Both the position numbers and the translations under genes were made by a program. From an uncultured Flavobacteriaceae bacterium (GTDB lineage Bacteria > Bacteroidota > Bacteroidia > Flavobacteriales > Flavobacteriaceae), in contig CALFUL010000021.1 of assembly GCA_937929935.1 (NCBI GenBank), positions 62,001 through 126,000 of the forward strand: DNA of 64,000 nt. The letters are read 5' to 3'. This document shows, one piece after another, positions 8,057 to 15,991 of the stretch. The notes under the pieces are model-generated. The model was not told where the DNA came from. It did not search any database and saw nothing but the letters and a program-made list of their open reading frames with translations. Each line of letters opens with the position of its first letter. The first letter of the stretch is position 1.

Positions 8057-9031
8057 CTACTCATTAAGTTTTAATTGAATATAGACCGGAAAATGATCAC
8101 TATACCCGCCTATATATTTCTTGCCTGAATAAGTTCGATACGGATTGCCTTTATACTTGCCATCAAATTCAGTCAAAAATTTTTCATCAAAAATATTGGC
8201 ATCAGCAAAACTATGGGTTCCTTTTTCATAATTAAGAAAATTATGAGACACCAAAATCTGATCAAATAATGACCATGAATTTTTGTAATTAGCACTACCT
8301 CGCTTTGGCGTAATTAACTTTTCCATGGGGTTGTACAATTGATTTGTTTGCATCAATTTTTGAATGCTTTCATCTTCAGGCCCATCATTGAAATCGCCCA
8401 TAATGATATAATTAGGTGCCGCATCATTCAGTTCTATTTTCTTCATGAATTCAATAATTAGCTCTGCTGCCTTAACCCGTTTGAAACTAGTTTCAGAGCG
8501 ACCATCTCTTCTTGAAGGCCAATGATTGACAAAAACATGAACCTTTTCGCCGTTCAATTTTCCGTGAACATATAAGATATCTCGCGTTGCATCACGTACG
8601 CCATCCTTTTCATAAACTAACAGCGTAATGGGCTCAGAATGTATAACCTCAAAATTATCTTTAATATAAATCAAGGCCGTGTCAATACCGCGTTCATCAG
8701 GAGAGTCATAATGAACAAAACCATAATTTGCACTTTGTAGGGGTTTGCTCTTCAATAAATCTTTTATAACCATCGCATTTTCAACCTCAGCAACACCCAT
8801 GATTACCGGAAATTTATTGGGTATGTCATTACCCACCTCAGAAATAGTTTTGGCAAGCTTAAACAACTTTCTCTGATATCTTTTGTTTGACCATTTTTTA
8901 ATGCCGTTTGGGGTAAAGTCATCATCTAAGGTATCAGGGTCGTCTATGGTATCAAAAAGATTTTCCAAATTGTAGAAACCAACAGCGTAAAGGTTTTCAA
9001 TTCTTTTTTTTTTGAAAAATGAAAAAAACAT
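8057..9031 (-). CDS. Endonuclease/exonuclease/phosphatase (EEP) family hydrolase
   Basis: 324 residues with the EEP metal/phosphate-site signatures in order: NLENLFD near the N-terminus, the metal-binding glutamate in MGVAEVEN, VNHWPSR, GDFND and the C-terminal SDHFPVY. It belongs to the group annotated as endonuclease/exonuclease/phosphatase in Bacteroidota. The N-terminus (MFFSFFKKKRIENLYAV) has a short basic patch but no convincing signal peptide. Substrate could be nucleic acid or a phospho-ester such as a phosphoinositide; the sequence does not decide. Confidence 0.88.
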   Translation of the reverse strand: MFFSFFKKKRIENLYAVGFYNLENLFDTIDDPDTLDDDFTPNGIKKWSNKRYQRKLFKLAKTISEVGNDIPNKFPVIMGVAEVENAMVIKDLLKSKPLQSANYGFVHYDSPDERGIDTALIYIKDNFEVIHSEPITLLVYEKDGVRDATRDILYVHGKLNGEKVHVFVNHWPSRRDGRSETSFKRVKAAELIIEFMKKIELNDAAPNYIIMGDFNDGPEDESIQKLMQTNQLYNPMEKLITPKRGSANYKNSWSLFDQILVSHNFLNYEKGTHSFADANIFDEKFLTEFDGKYKGNPYRTYSGKKYIGGYSDHFPVYIQLKLNE

Positions 9032-9105
9032 TTTTAGAGGTTTAAGGTATTAAAATGTAAAGATAGCTAGTTTTCTAATTCATAAATTCGCACTTTGCAA
9101 AATGT

Positions 9106-10317
9106 ATGTTCGAAAAAAAATCATTTGAGTATGAAAGTGTAGTCTTGATAGGAATTATCAACCGTGATCAAAGTCAAGAAAAGGTTGATGAATATTTAGA
9201 TGAACTTGAATTCTTGACCTATACCGCAGGAGGAGAAGTAAAAAAGCGTTTTGTACAACGCATGAATATACCCAACCCAAAAACTTTAATTGGAAGCGGT
9301 AAAATGAAAGAGGTTGAAGAATATGTTGAAGCTCACGAAATTGGATCTGTAATTTTTGATGATGAACTAAGTCCTGCACAGCAAAGAAATATTGAAAAAC
9401 TTTTGCGCTGTAAAATCATTGATCGTACTAGCTTGATTCTTGACATTTTTGCGCAAAGAGCTCAAACTAGCTATTCAAGAACTCAGGTTGAATTAGCTCA
9501 ATATGAGTTTTTATTACCCCGATTAACAGGATTATGGACGCACCTTGAACGCCAAAAAGGGGGTATAGGAATGCGTGGCCCGGGTGAAACTGAAATTGAA
9601 ACCGATCGTAGAATTGTTCGTGATAGAATTTCATTATTGAAAAAGAGATTGTTAAAGATTGATAAACAAATGGCTACTCAACGAGGTAATAGAGGCGCTT
9701 TAGTACGTGTTGCTTTAGTAGGATATACCAATGTGGGTAAGTCAACATTGATGAATGTTATTAGTAAGAGTGAGGTTTTTGCAGAAAATAAGCTCTTTGC
9801 TACTTTAGACACAACAGTACGTAAGGTTGTTTTAGGCAACTTGCCCTTTTTAATGAGTGATACTGTTGGTTTTATCAGAAAGCTGCCTACACAACTCGTA
9901 GAGAGCTTTAAAAGCACCTTAGATGAAGTTAGAGAGGCTGATTTACTATTACATGTTGTTGATATTTCGCATCCTCAATTTGAAGAACAAATTAATGCTG
10001 TAAATAAAATTCTTGCTGAAATAAAAAGTTCAGATAAAAAAACAATTTTAGTCTTTAATAAAATTGATCAATATCATCATGAGAGTATTGAAGAAGATGA
10101 TTTGATAACTGAAAAAACAGGAAAACATTTTACCATTGCCGAATGGAAAAAAACTTGGATGGACAAAGTAGGAGATCGTGCTTTGTTTATATCAGCTTTA
10201 AATAAAGAAAACTTAACTGAGTTTAGAAAGAGAGTCTATAATGAGGTTCGTGAAATTCATGTTACTCGTTTTCCGTATAACAACTTTTTATACCCTGAAA
10301 ACCTTGATGAATATTAG
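9106..10317 (+). CDS. hflX: GTPase HflX
   Basis: 403 residues. An N-terminal HflX domain (~20-130) and a glycine-rich linker (GGIGMRGPGETE, ~152-162) precede a GTPase domain. The G-motifs are G1 GYTNVGKST (206-214), G3 DTVGFI and G4 NKID. HflX binds the 50S subunit and splits stalled or heat-stressed ribosomes. The C-terminal region after the G domain is short. An overlapping ATG at 9102 is out of frame; the start at 9106 gives MFEKKSFEYES. It is divergent from the EEP gene and stands alone. Confidence 0.96.
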   Translation: MFEKKSFEYESVVLIGIINRDQSQEKVDEYLDELEFLTYTAGGEVKKRFVQRMNIPNPKTLIGSGKMKEVEEYVEAHEIGSVIFDDELSPAQQRNIEKLLRCKIIDRTSLILDIFAQRAQTSYSRTQVELAQYEFLLPRLTGLWTHLERQKGGIGMRGPGETEIETDRRIVRDRISLLKKRLLKIDKQMATQRGNRGALVRVALVGYTNVGKSTLMNVISKSEVFAENKLFATLDTTVRKVVLGNLPFLMSDTVGFIRKLPTQLVESFKSTLDEVREADLLLHVVDISHPQFEEQINAVNKILAEIKSSDKKTILVFNKIDQYHHESIEEDDLITEKTGKHFTIAEWKKTWMDKVGDRALFISALNKENLTEFRKRVYNEVREIHVTRFPYNNFLYPENLDEY

Positions 10318-10371
10318 TCAATTTTGGTTCTTATAGTGTTGTTCATCGAAGAAAGAATACCACTCGTATTT

Positions 10372-10401
10372 TTCACAACAAATGCCTTTAGGTTCACAAC
10401 A
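10372..10401 (+). promoter_or_regulatory. Two-box operator-like element, TTCACAACA-N12-TTCACAACA (copy 1)
   Basis: Two exact 9-mers TTCACAACA at 10372-10380 and 10393-10401 are 21 bp apart, two helical turns. The context matches copy 2 beyond the boxes (TTTT before, AAnA-TTTA after). 9-bp direct repeats with a 12-bp gap resemble the geometry of LytTR-type response-regulator sites, although the base sequence does not obviously match the published consensus. Confidence 0.45.
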
Positions 10402-10414
10402 ATAATTTAGAAAT

Positions 10415-10441
10415 ACTGTAAAGCTAACCTATCTTTACAGT
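10415..10441. repeat. 9-bp hairpin in the gene-free region after hflX
   Basis: ACTGTAAAG at 10415-10423 pairs perfectly with CTTTACAGT at 10433-10441 around a 9-nt loop. It has no T-run, so it is an RNA structure or an operator rather than a classic terminator. Confidence 0.4.
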
Positions 10442-10560
10442 GTAATTAAGTGTTAGTGTTTTACCCAAATCGAACCTTGATCATAACCCTTAGCTAAAGT
10501 TTTGTTTACCCAAAGACAAAATTGAAAAGAACATTTTTAAAAGAACAATACCTACTTAAC

Positions 10561-10595
10561 AAAAGCCTTGATTTTTTAATCAGGGCTTTTTATTT
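10561..10595 (+). terminator. Strong rightward terminator
   Basis: A 13-bp stem (left arm 10561-10573 beginning AAAAGCC, right arm 10578-10590 ending GGCTTTT, one G-U pair) is followed by TATTT. It lies 244 bp after the hflX stop, unusually far for a simple hflX terminator, so an extra non-coding transcript may end here. Confidence 0.7.
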
Positions 10596-10655
10596 ACCCA
10601 AAAATTGAATAAAATCATAGGTAATTCATCGATCACACTGCATATTTAAAACCTT

Positions 10656-10685
10656 TTCACAACATACAAGTTCATGTTCACAACA
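10656..10685 (+). promoter_or_regulatory. Two-box operator-like element, TTCACAACA-N12-TTCACAACA (copy 2)
   Basis: Exact TTCACAACA boxes at 10656-10664 and 10677-10685 have the same 21-bp period as copy 1, 284 bp away. No gene start lies within 190 bp on either strand downstream, so the regulated transcript is unclear. A third, one-mismatch copy lies on the minus strand at 50263-50292. Confidence 0.45.
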
Positions 10686-10825
10686 AAAGTTTACCAAAAC
10701 TAAGGTCACTGATTACTTTAGTCTTGTATTTGAAATTAGTTAATCCCAAATAATTCTAATCTTAACTGAAAAGCTAAAGTTTATTTTAATTTTCAACCAA
10801 ATTTGAAGAATCCTACTTACAAAAA

Positions 10826-10850
10826 AAAGTCCCGCACATTGCGGGACTTT
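10826..10850 (-). terminator. Leftward terminator of the DUF3078-like gene
   Basis: A 10-bp GC-rich stem (AAAGTCCCGC / GCGGGACTTT) has a 5-nt loop. On the minus strand it is followed by a run of T (plus-strand A8 at 10821-10828). It sits 32 bp after the stop of the gene at 10882. Confidence 0.85.
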
Positions 10851-10881
10851 CTTTATGATATCTATTTGTTTATTCTCGCTA

Positions 10882-11814
10882 CTATAAAGAGTAATTAATT
10901 CCGAATAAGTAATAGGTTTGTGTGTTGGCATCAGTGTCAGCTAAGGTTGTTCCTGCGTCAGTACCAAAAGCAAAAGATTCTTGTTGGTTACCTCTTAAAC
11001 CAAATTCCAATCCAACTCCAATTCCTTTCCATAAAGTATATCCAAAAGAATTAATCCAATTCCAGTTTGATAAATCTCCACTCTTATAACTTTGAAAAGT
11101 TGAGAAATTCGATTTAAAATTAACAGCCCCTAATTGTCTTGTGTAATCAACAACAATTTTGGCGCCAGTAGAAGATTCAAAATCAGAATCAGCATCAGCA
11201 AATATGAAATTGTAATTCAAAGGGTGAACTACTACTACCATACCATCAATAGGCAACCAAGTAGCACCAACACCTATATCTAAATACCCGGGGTTATTAA
11301 ATGAATTAATAGAAGAACGATATTCTCCTAATGCTGAAATTGCGAATTTTGGACTTAAATTATAACCATATAATGAGCTTATATTGATTACATCTGTAGT
11401 TGGGTTAAACTTGTCAGCATCTTCTAATGGGTTTTCAGCATCTTTATCCTGTAACTTAACCCATTGAAGGTTTACATTTAATGAATTGTTCCAAAAGAAT
11501 TTTTCTTCTTTCAAATTGGCAAATCCATTAACACCAATACCAATATTACCAGCAGAATTATTTGGAGTTGCTTGTTGGTACCAGTTATTAGAACCTGAAA
11601 GATTGGCGCCAATAGTACCAAAAATTCCTTTTCTCCAACCAGGCAAACCATCTATTTCGCCTTGAATAGCATCTATTCTTCCTTGAATAGCAGCAATAGA
11701 ATCTGCTTTGGGACCAAGTAATGATTTTAATTCATCTGCCTTGGCTCCGTCAGTTTGTGCATTGACAAACGTAAAAGTGAAAATTGCAAAAATTGCAAAA
11801 ACTAATTTTTTCAT
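10882..11814 (-). CDS. Exported DUF3078-like outer-membrane protein
   Basis: 310 residues with a signal peptide (KKLVFAIFAIFTFTFVNAQ), a short coiled region (~22-58, repeated 'AIQGRIDAIQGEI') and then alternating beta-strands with a C-terminal aromatic ending (YLFGINYSL). This is typical of an outer-membrane beta-barrel. It resembles the DUF3078 proteins of Flavobacteriia; function unknown. The ATG at 11812-11814 starts the signal peptide. It follows the suf cluster but has its own promoter and terminator. Confidence 0.8.
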   Translation of the reverse strand: MKKLVFAIFAIFTFTFVNAQTDGAKADELKSLLGPKADSIAAIQGRIDAIQGEIDGLPGWRKGIFGTIGANLSGSNNWYQQATPNNSAGNIGIGVNGFANLKEEKFFWNNSLNVNLQWVKLQDKDAENPLEDADKFNPTTDVINISSLYGYNLSPKFAISALGEYRSSINSFNNPGYLDIGVGATWLPIDGMVVVVHPLNYNFIFADADSDFESSTGAKIVVDYTRQLGAVNFKSNFSTFQSYKSGDLSNWNWINSFGYTLWKGIGVGLEFGLRGNQQESFAFGTDAGTTLADTDANTQTYYLFGINYSL

Positions 11815-11853
11815 AATGTTTAATGTTAAGTGTTTAAAAGTTGTAATTAGATG

Positions 11854-11883
11854 CAAAGGTAAGAATTGTTAACAAATTAACAA
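11854..11883 (-). promoter_or_regulatory. Promoter of the DUF3078-like gene (TTG-N19-TACCTTTG)
   Basis: On the minus strand the -33 TTG (plus 11881-11883) and the -7 box TACCTTTG (plus 11854-11861) are 19 bp apart, matching the Bacteroidota consensus. An inverted repeat, AATTGTTAAC at 11864-11873 and GTTAACAATT at 11891-11900, overlaps the spacer and -33 region and may be an operator. Confidence 0.75.
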
Positions 11884-11898
11884 TTGAGTTGTTAACAA

Positions 11899-12405
11899 TT
11901 ATCTTTTCTTGTAAAGTGGCACTGCAGAGCATGCCTCGCCGTACATTACGCTTTTAGAAACTGTTTGAAGCTTGGTAGTTATCCACAAATAGGCGTTTAT
12001 AGGTATGGGTTTATTGGTGCACCCTTTTACAATAATATATTTTTCTTTAAAAGAAGAAACATCGAGGTTTTCAATAATGGGTTGAAAAATAGCTGATTCT
12101 AAATCTTCTAGGTTGCCATGAACCATTTTCTTAACAAAAGGTTGCAATTTTGAAGAAATCAGCATGTATGCCCAACCAGGTATTATTGCATCAGAACTGC
12201 AATGAATAGCAACATAAGTGTCTTTAAACTGGCTCCAATCAAATTCAGAAACATACCCCCTGAACTCTTTTTCTTTTAAAATTAAATCTTCATAAAGCCA
12301 CTTTTTAATATCTAAAACCTGCCTTTCTCCTTCAGGGTAATAGTCCTCAAGGTTAAAGGTGATTAACTTGCTTTGCGCAACGCGGTTTATAATTTCGTCT
12401 GACAT
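11899..12405 (-). CDS. DUF2480 family protein
   Basis: 168 residues, no signal or membrane segment, so cytoplasmic. The sequence matches the DUF2480 proteins that accompany suf genes in Bacteroidota (conserved features: DYYPEG near 21-26, AIHCSSDAIIP with a cysteine at ~69, IVKGCTNKPIP with a second cysteine, YGEACSAVPLYK at the C-terminus). Three conserved cysteines and the place at the end of the suf cluster suggest a link with Fe-S metabolism, but no activity is known. The stop overlaps the operator-like repeat of the next gene. Confidence 0.82.
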   Translation of the reverse strand: MSDEIINRVAQSKLITFNLEDYYPEGERQVLDIKKWLYEDLILKEKEFRGYVSEFDWSQFKDTYVAIHCSSDAIIPGWAYMLISSKLQPFVKKMVHGNLEDLESAIFQPIIENLDVSSFKEKYIIVKGCTNKPIPINAYLWITTKLQTVSKSVMYGEACSAVPLYKKR

Positions 12406-12434
12406 CTTGTTTTTGAATTCTTGTTTTGGAAATA

Positions 12435-12459
12435 GGTCTCGACTGCGCTCGACCAGACA
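12435..12459. repeat. Short quasi-palindromic dispersed repeat
   Basis: GGTCTCGA-CTGCGC-TCGACC followed by AGAC, in an otherwise AT-rich 66-bp spacer between the DUF2480 and sufT-like genes. It is strikingly GC-rich for this genome. Similar TCGACTGCGCTCGA-type units are, to my knowledge, scattered in intergenic regions of flavobacterial genomes; only one copy is visible here. Confidence 0.45.
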
Positions 12460-12471
12460 GAATTAAAAAAT

Positions 12472-12804
12472 TTAAAGCAACCCTAATTCAAGTTTGGCTT
12501 CTTCGCTCATTAAATCTTGAGTCCATGGCGGATCAAAAGTAATTTCTACCTCAACATCTTTTACCATATTAATAGATTTCACTTTCTCTTCAACCTCAAC
12601 AGGCAAAGTTTCAGCTACTGGGCAATTAGGAGAAGTTAACGTCATTAAAATTTTAACGTCATTATCTTCGTTCACTAAAACGTCATAAATTAACCCCAAT
12701 TCATAGATGTCTACCGGAATTTCAGGATCGTAAATTGTCTTTATAACCTTTACAATTTTTTCACCTAATTCTTGGGTATCTACTGTTGTATTTTCTTCAC
12801 TCAT
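12472..12804 (-). CDS. SUF-associated MIP18/DUF59 Fe-S assembly protein (SufT-like)
   Basis: 110 residues, nearly all DUF59 (MIP18) domain: YDPEIPVDIYELGLIYDV, then the conserved-cysteine motif SPNCPVAETLP and the C-terminal FDPPWTQDLMSEEAK. Proteins of this family act in maturation of Fe-S proteins downstream of SufBCD and are commonly encoded in suf operons, as here. Six bases separate it from sufE, pointing to one transcript. Called sufT-like rather than sufT because the family has several paralogues (PaaD, YitW, SufT). Confidence 0.9.
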   Translation of the reverse strand: MSEENTTVDTQELGEKIVKVIKTIYDPEIPVDIYELGLIYDVLVNEDNDVKILMTLTSPNCPVAETLPVEVEEKVKSINMVKDVEVEITFDPPWTQDLMSEEAKLELGLL

Positions 12805-12810
12805 CTTCTC

Positions 12811-13233
12811 TTATTTTACCTGTGTTTGATAGGCCACAGCATATAATTTTATTTGTTTTATCATGCTTACCAATCCGTTTGCTCGGGTTGGTGATAAATG
12901 TTCTTTTAACCCAATTTCATCAATAAAATCAGTATTGGCCTCAATAATATCTAAGGGCTTTTGATTGCTAAATGCCCGAATTAAGATAGCTATTATTCCT
13001 TTAGTTATTATCGCATCGCTATCCGCAGTAAAAACCAATTTATTCTCTTCTAACTCTGCATGCACCCAAACCTTACTTTGACAACCTTTTATGATGTTCT
13101 CATCAGTTTTATATTGCGCATCAATCAAGGGTAACGCCTTACCTAGGTCAATCATATATTCATAGCGCTGCATCCAATCTTCGAACATTGCGAACTCATC
13201 TACGATTTCTTCTTGTATTTCTTGTATTTGCAT
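12811..13233 (-). CDS. sufE: Cysteine desulfuration protein SufE
   Basis: 140 residues. SufE accepts persulfide sulfur from SufS and passes it to the SufBCD scaffold. The acceptor cysteine is C51 in KGCQSKVW, and LSPTRANGL near the C-terminus is the typical closing motif. It sits between sufS and the DUF59 gene in the order of the pathway. The 100-bp gap to sufS holds only a small GC hairpin. Confidence 0.95.
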   Translation of the reverse strand: MQIQEIQEEIVDEFAMFEDWMQRYEYMIDLGKALPLIDAQYKTDENIIKGCQSKVWVHAELEENKLVFTADSDAIITKGIIAILIRAFSNQKPLDIIEANTDFIDEIGLKEHLSPTRANGLVSMIKQIKLYAVAYQTQVK

Positions 13234-13246
13234 AAGCCCCTATTAA

Positions 13247-13263
13247 TCTCCCCAAAGGGGAGA
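13247..13263. repeat. Small GC hairpin between sufS and sufE
   Basis: TCTCCCC / GGGGAGA around AAA. It is similar in composition to the CTCCCC...GGGGAG hairpin at 19061-19083 and may be a fragment of the same dispersed element or an RNA processing site inside the suf transcript. Confidence 0.35.
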
Positions 13264-13335
13264 AAATAATTTATCAACAAAAATACGATAAGTAAGTTTG
13301 GTTATCAATAATTTAAGAAGACACTAGCGTTACAT

Positions 13336-14550
13336 TTAGAGTAGCATGTTTTTTGCTCTTTTCACACCCGCTACCAAAACATCAATTTCTTCTTTAGTGT
13401 TATAAAAACAGAAGCTAGCACGAACCGTACCAGGAATGTTGAAGAAGTCCATAATGGGTTGCGCACAATGATGCCCTGTTCTAACAGCAATACCCAATTT
13501 GTCTAGAATAGAACCTATATCATAAGGATGCAATTCTTCTATATTAAAAGATATGACAGAAGTCTTATTCTTGGCTGTTCCGTAAATTTTTAACCCCTCA
13601 ATTTCAAGTAATTTCTGGGTGGCATATTCGAGAAGTTCATTTTCATACGCTGCAATTGCCTCAAAACCAATAGAATTCATGTAATCTAGCGCCGCCCCAA
13701 AAGCAATACCACCACAAATATTGGGTGTGCCTGCCTCAAATTTATGTGGTAAATCAGCATAGGTTGTTTTTTCAAAAGTAACTTCAGCAATCATTTCGCC
13801 ACCCCCTTGATATGGCGGCAGTTTATTTAACCATTCTTCTTTGCCATACAGCATACCAGCACCTGTTGGCCCACAAACTTTATGCGCAGAAATTGTGTAA
13901 AAATCAACGTCTAAGGCTTGTACGTCTGCCACTAAATGCGGAGCCGCTTGTGCCCCATCAATTAAAACAGCAGCACCGACTTCATGTGCTTTATCAATAA
14001 TTTCTTTTATGGGATTTATTGTGCCTAAGGCATTCGAAATATGATTGCAGAAAACCAATTTTGTTTTATCAGAAAGTAGTTCGTCATAAACATTCAACAG
14101 TAACTCACCCTTTTGATTCATAGCAATCACTTTCAAAACAGCCCCCGTTCGTTCACATAACATTTGCCACGGAACAATGTTTGAATGATGCTCTAAAGCC
14201 GAAACTATGATTTCATCTCCTTTTTTCAAGATGGCTGAAAACCCATTTGCCACTATATTGATACTATGCGTTGTGCCCGAGGTAAATATTATTTCATGAG
14301 CTTTTGCAGCATTAAAATGTTTTTGAATTTTTAAGCGCGCCTGTTCATACTTATCAGTCGCCTCTTGTGATAAGGCATGCACCCCTCTATGAATATTTGC
14401 ATTATAATTCTGATAATAATCTACAATCACATCAATTACTTGCTGCGGTGTTTGAGAGGTCGCGGCGTTATCAAAATAGACCAAAGGTTTTTCGTTTACT
14501 TCACGAGTTAGTATAGGAAAATCTTTGCGGATATTTTTTACATCAAACAT
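13336..14550 (-). CDS. sufS: Cysteine desulfurase SufS
   Basis: 404 residues, PLP-dependent group II desulfurase supplying sulfur for Fe-S clusters. The PLP lysine lies in TISAHKVCGP and the catalytic cysteine in RTGHHCAQP. N-terminal (FPILTREVNEKPLVYFDNAATSQTP) and HHSN motifs are intact. Possible ATGs are 14550 and 14556; an in-frame TTG at 14569-14571 lies inside a -7 box and is rejected. Having its own -7 box, it may be transcribed separately from the upstream sufBCD part. Confidence 0.96.
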   Translation of the reverse strand: MFDVKNIRKDFPILTREVNEKPLVYFDNAATSQTPQQVIDVIVDYYQNYNANIHRGVHALSQEATDKYEQARLKIQKHFNAAKAHEIIFTSGTTHSINIVANGFSAILKKGDEIIVSALEHHSNIVPWQMLCERTGAVLKVIAMNQKGELLLNVYDELLSDKTKLVFCNHISNALGTINPIKEIIDKAHEVGAAVLIDGAQAAPHLVADVQALDVDFYTISAHKVCGPTGAGMLYGKEEWLNKLPPYQGGGEMIAEVTFEKTTYADLPHKFEAGTPNICGGIAFGAALDYMNSIGFEAIAAYENELLEYATQKLLEIEGLKIYGTAKNKTSVISFNIEELHPYDIGSILDKLGIAVRTGHHCAQPIMDFFNIPGTVRASFCFYNTKEEIDVLVAGVKRAKNMLL

Positions 14551-14568
14551 GGTCATTGCGTTGATATA

Positions 14569-14576
14569 CAAAGATA
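14569..14576 (-). promoter_or_regulatory. -7 box (TATCTTTG) upstream of sufS
   Basis: TATCTTTG on the minus strand fits TAnnTTTG. It lies 12 bp before the ATG at 14554-14556. No clear -33 TTG at the usual distance was seen. Confidence 0.5.
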
Positions 14577-14620
14577 CTTACTATCCACATGAAATCACAT
14601 TTTGAAGCAATCAGAATTCA

Positions 14621-15211
14621 TTAAAACCGGAAACCTACTCCTATTATGATATTGTTTAATTTCTCAATAAAATTGGGTTGAACTAGCTCTCCTTGAAAAA
14701 TAAATTCGTCTTTTACTCTCAAATTAATAAAATCATATTGCGCTTGAATAAAAAATCGTTTCGTGATATCATAAGACAATCCAAAATTAAAATTAAAACC
14801 GCCATTTGTGGTATTAGATATAATGGGCTCTCCTAATGAAACCAAATCAGTATCAGAATTAACAATACTATAGCCCAAACCTACAGTCGGTCTCAATTTT
14901 TCAATGCCTGGTATGATAAATTCAGCAAATGCTCTAGGCTGAAAATAGAATCCATTAGTTTCTCCAACAACTGCAAGGTTTGATCCTTCATATTTGTCTT
15001 TTGAAAAGCCTGTATTAACTCCTATTCCTAATTGCACAAAATCGAAGTCTACAAATCTATATTTTAAACCTAGATCTAAAACATTATCACCTCCTCCGAA
15101 ACCATCTTGGGGTACAACACTGTAGTTTGTTTCGATACTCCACTTTTTATCTTGAGCGAAAGTTTGAAAAGAAAAAAGAAAAAGAAATACAAATAGTAGT
15201 TTTAGTTTCAT
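14621..15211 (-). CDS. Small outer-membrane beta-barrel protein
   Basis: 196 residues. The signal peptide KLKLLFVFLFLFSFQTFAQ is followed by alternating amphipathic strands ending in aromatic GVGFRF, the outer-membrane insertion signal. It resembles the OMP_b-brl family. It sits between sufD and sufS with another barrel gene upstream, inside an otherwise cytoplasmic Fe-S cluster; no functional link can be read from the sequence. Confidence 0.8.
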   Translation of the reverse strand: MKLKLLFVFLFLFSFQTFAQDKKWSIETNYSVVPQDGFGGGDNVLDLGLKYRFVDFDFVQLGIGVNTGFSKDKYEGSNLAVVGETNGFYFQPRAFAEFIIPGIEKLRPTVGLGYSIVNSDTDLVSLGEPIISNTTNGGFNFNFGLSYDITKRFFIQAQYDFINLRVKDEFIFQGELVQPNFIEKLNNIIIGVGFRF

Positions 15212-15344
15212 CTGATTATCGTTTTTGATTTGACAGTATTGTCTGTTACAAACCTAAATCAATGAAGAACTTGAAGGTTGTAAGGCTTTGTTAATTGTAA
15301 CACAAGAGTTCGTTAAAACTCACTTAACTAATTGTTAAGTCCTA

Positions 15345-15989
15345 TCAGAAACTATAATTCGCAGATAATTGTATTGCGGCATTGAAGTTTTGAAGAGGAG
15401 CACCAATACCGTTTAAGCGATTGCGTAAGCCTATATAAAAGCGTGGAGCAATAGATATATTTTCAGCAAACTTTATATCAAGACCAACAGCACCCCCGTA
15501 ATCTAACTGAAAATTTCCGGAAACTGTACTTTTGTTTTCTGGTATTGAATCATCACCTTGATCTAGATTTTTAATTTTTGAGACTTGATTTAAGAGAAAA
15601 GCGAATTGAGGCCCAAATTCAAGGGCAACTTTGTCGTTTAAATAAAATTTACCTAAAATGGGTACTGCCAAATAGTTATACTGCACATTTGTTCTGAAAT
15701 CATTTTCATCTGAAACGACACCGCCATTTTGAATAGTAGCAAGATCAGAACTAAATTGAAACCCCTGCGAAGAATACAGTATTTCAGGTTTAAAACTAAA
15801 GTTTTCTGAAAATTCTAATTCAACAAAAACACCTGCATGACCTGAAAGACGAAACTTTAATCCATCTGTTAAATCGCCAATTACTGAAGAATAGCTCAAG
15901 CCACCTTTAAGGCCGAATTGAACCTCTTGTGCTTTTAAAAAGCTCGAGAGTAAAAATAGAACAACAAGAATAAATCTTGACTTTCTCAT
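15345..15989 (-). CDS. Porin-family outer-membrane beta-barrel protein
   Basis: 214 residues with a signal peptide (RFILVVLFLLSSFLKAQ), then strands starting VQFGLKGGLSYS and a C-terminal LSANYSF. This is the PF13568-like (OMP_b-brl_2) pattern. It starts two bases after sufD ends, so it is probably co-transcribed with it. The role in or near the suf cluster is unknown. Confidence 0.82.
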   Translation of the reverse strand: MRKSRFILVVLFLLSSFLKAQEVQFGLKGGLSYSSVIGDLTDGLKFRLSGHAGVFVELEFSENFSFKPEILYSSQGFQFSSDLATIQNGGVVSDENDFRTNVQYNYLAVPILGKFYLNDKVALEFGPQFAFLLNQVSKIKNLDQGDDSIPENKSTVSGNFQLDYGGAVGLDIKFAENISIAPRFYIGLRNRLNGIGAPLQNFNAAIQLSANYSF

Positions 15990-15991
15990 TT

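Noticed and set aside
10372-10401. Firm assignment of the two-box element to a LytTR regulator
   Set aside because: The 9-N12-9 geometry fits but the base sequence does not match the consensus I know, and no LytTR gene is in the window.
10441-10500. tRNA-like T-loop GGTTCGATT on the minus strand
   Set aside because: No matching T-stem, acceptor stem or anticodon arm could be drawn.
10740-10931. 63-codon minus-strand frame
   Set aside because: It runs through the terminator at 10826-10850 and overlaps the end of the DUF3078-like gene in another frame; its text has no domain character.
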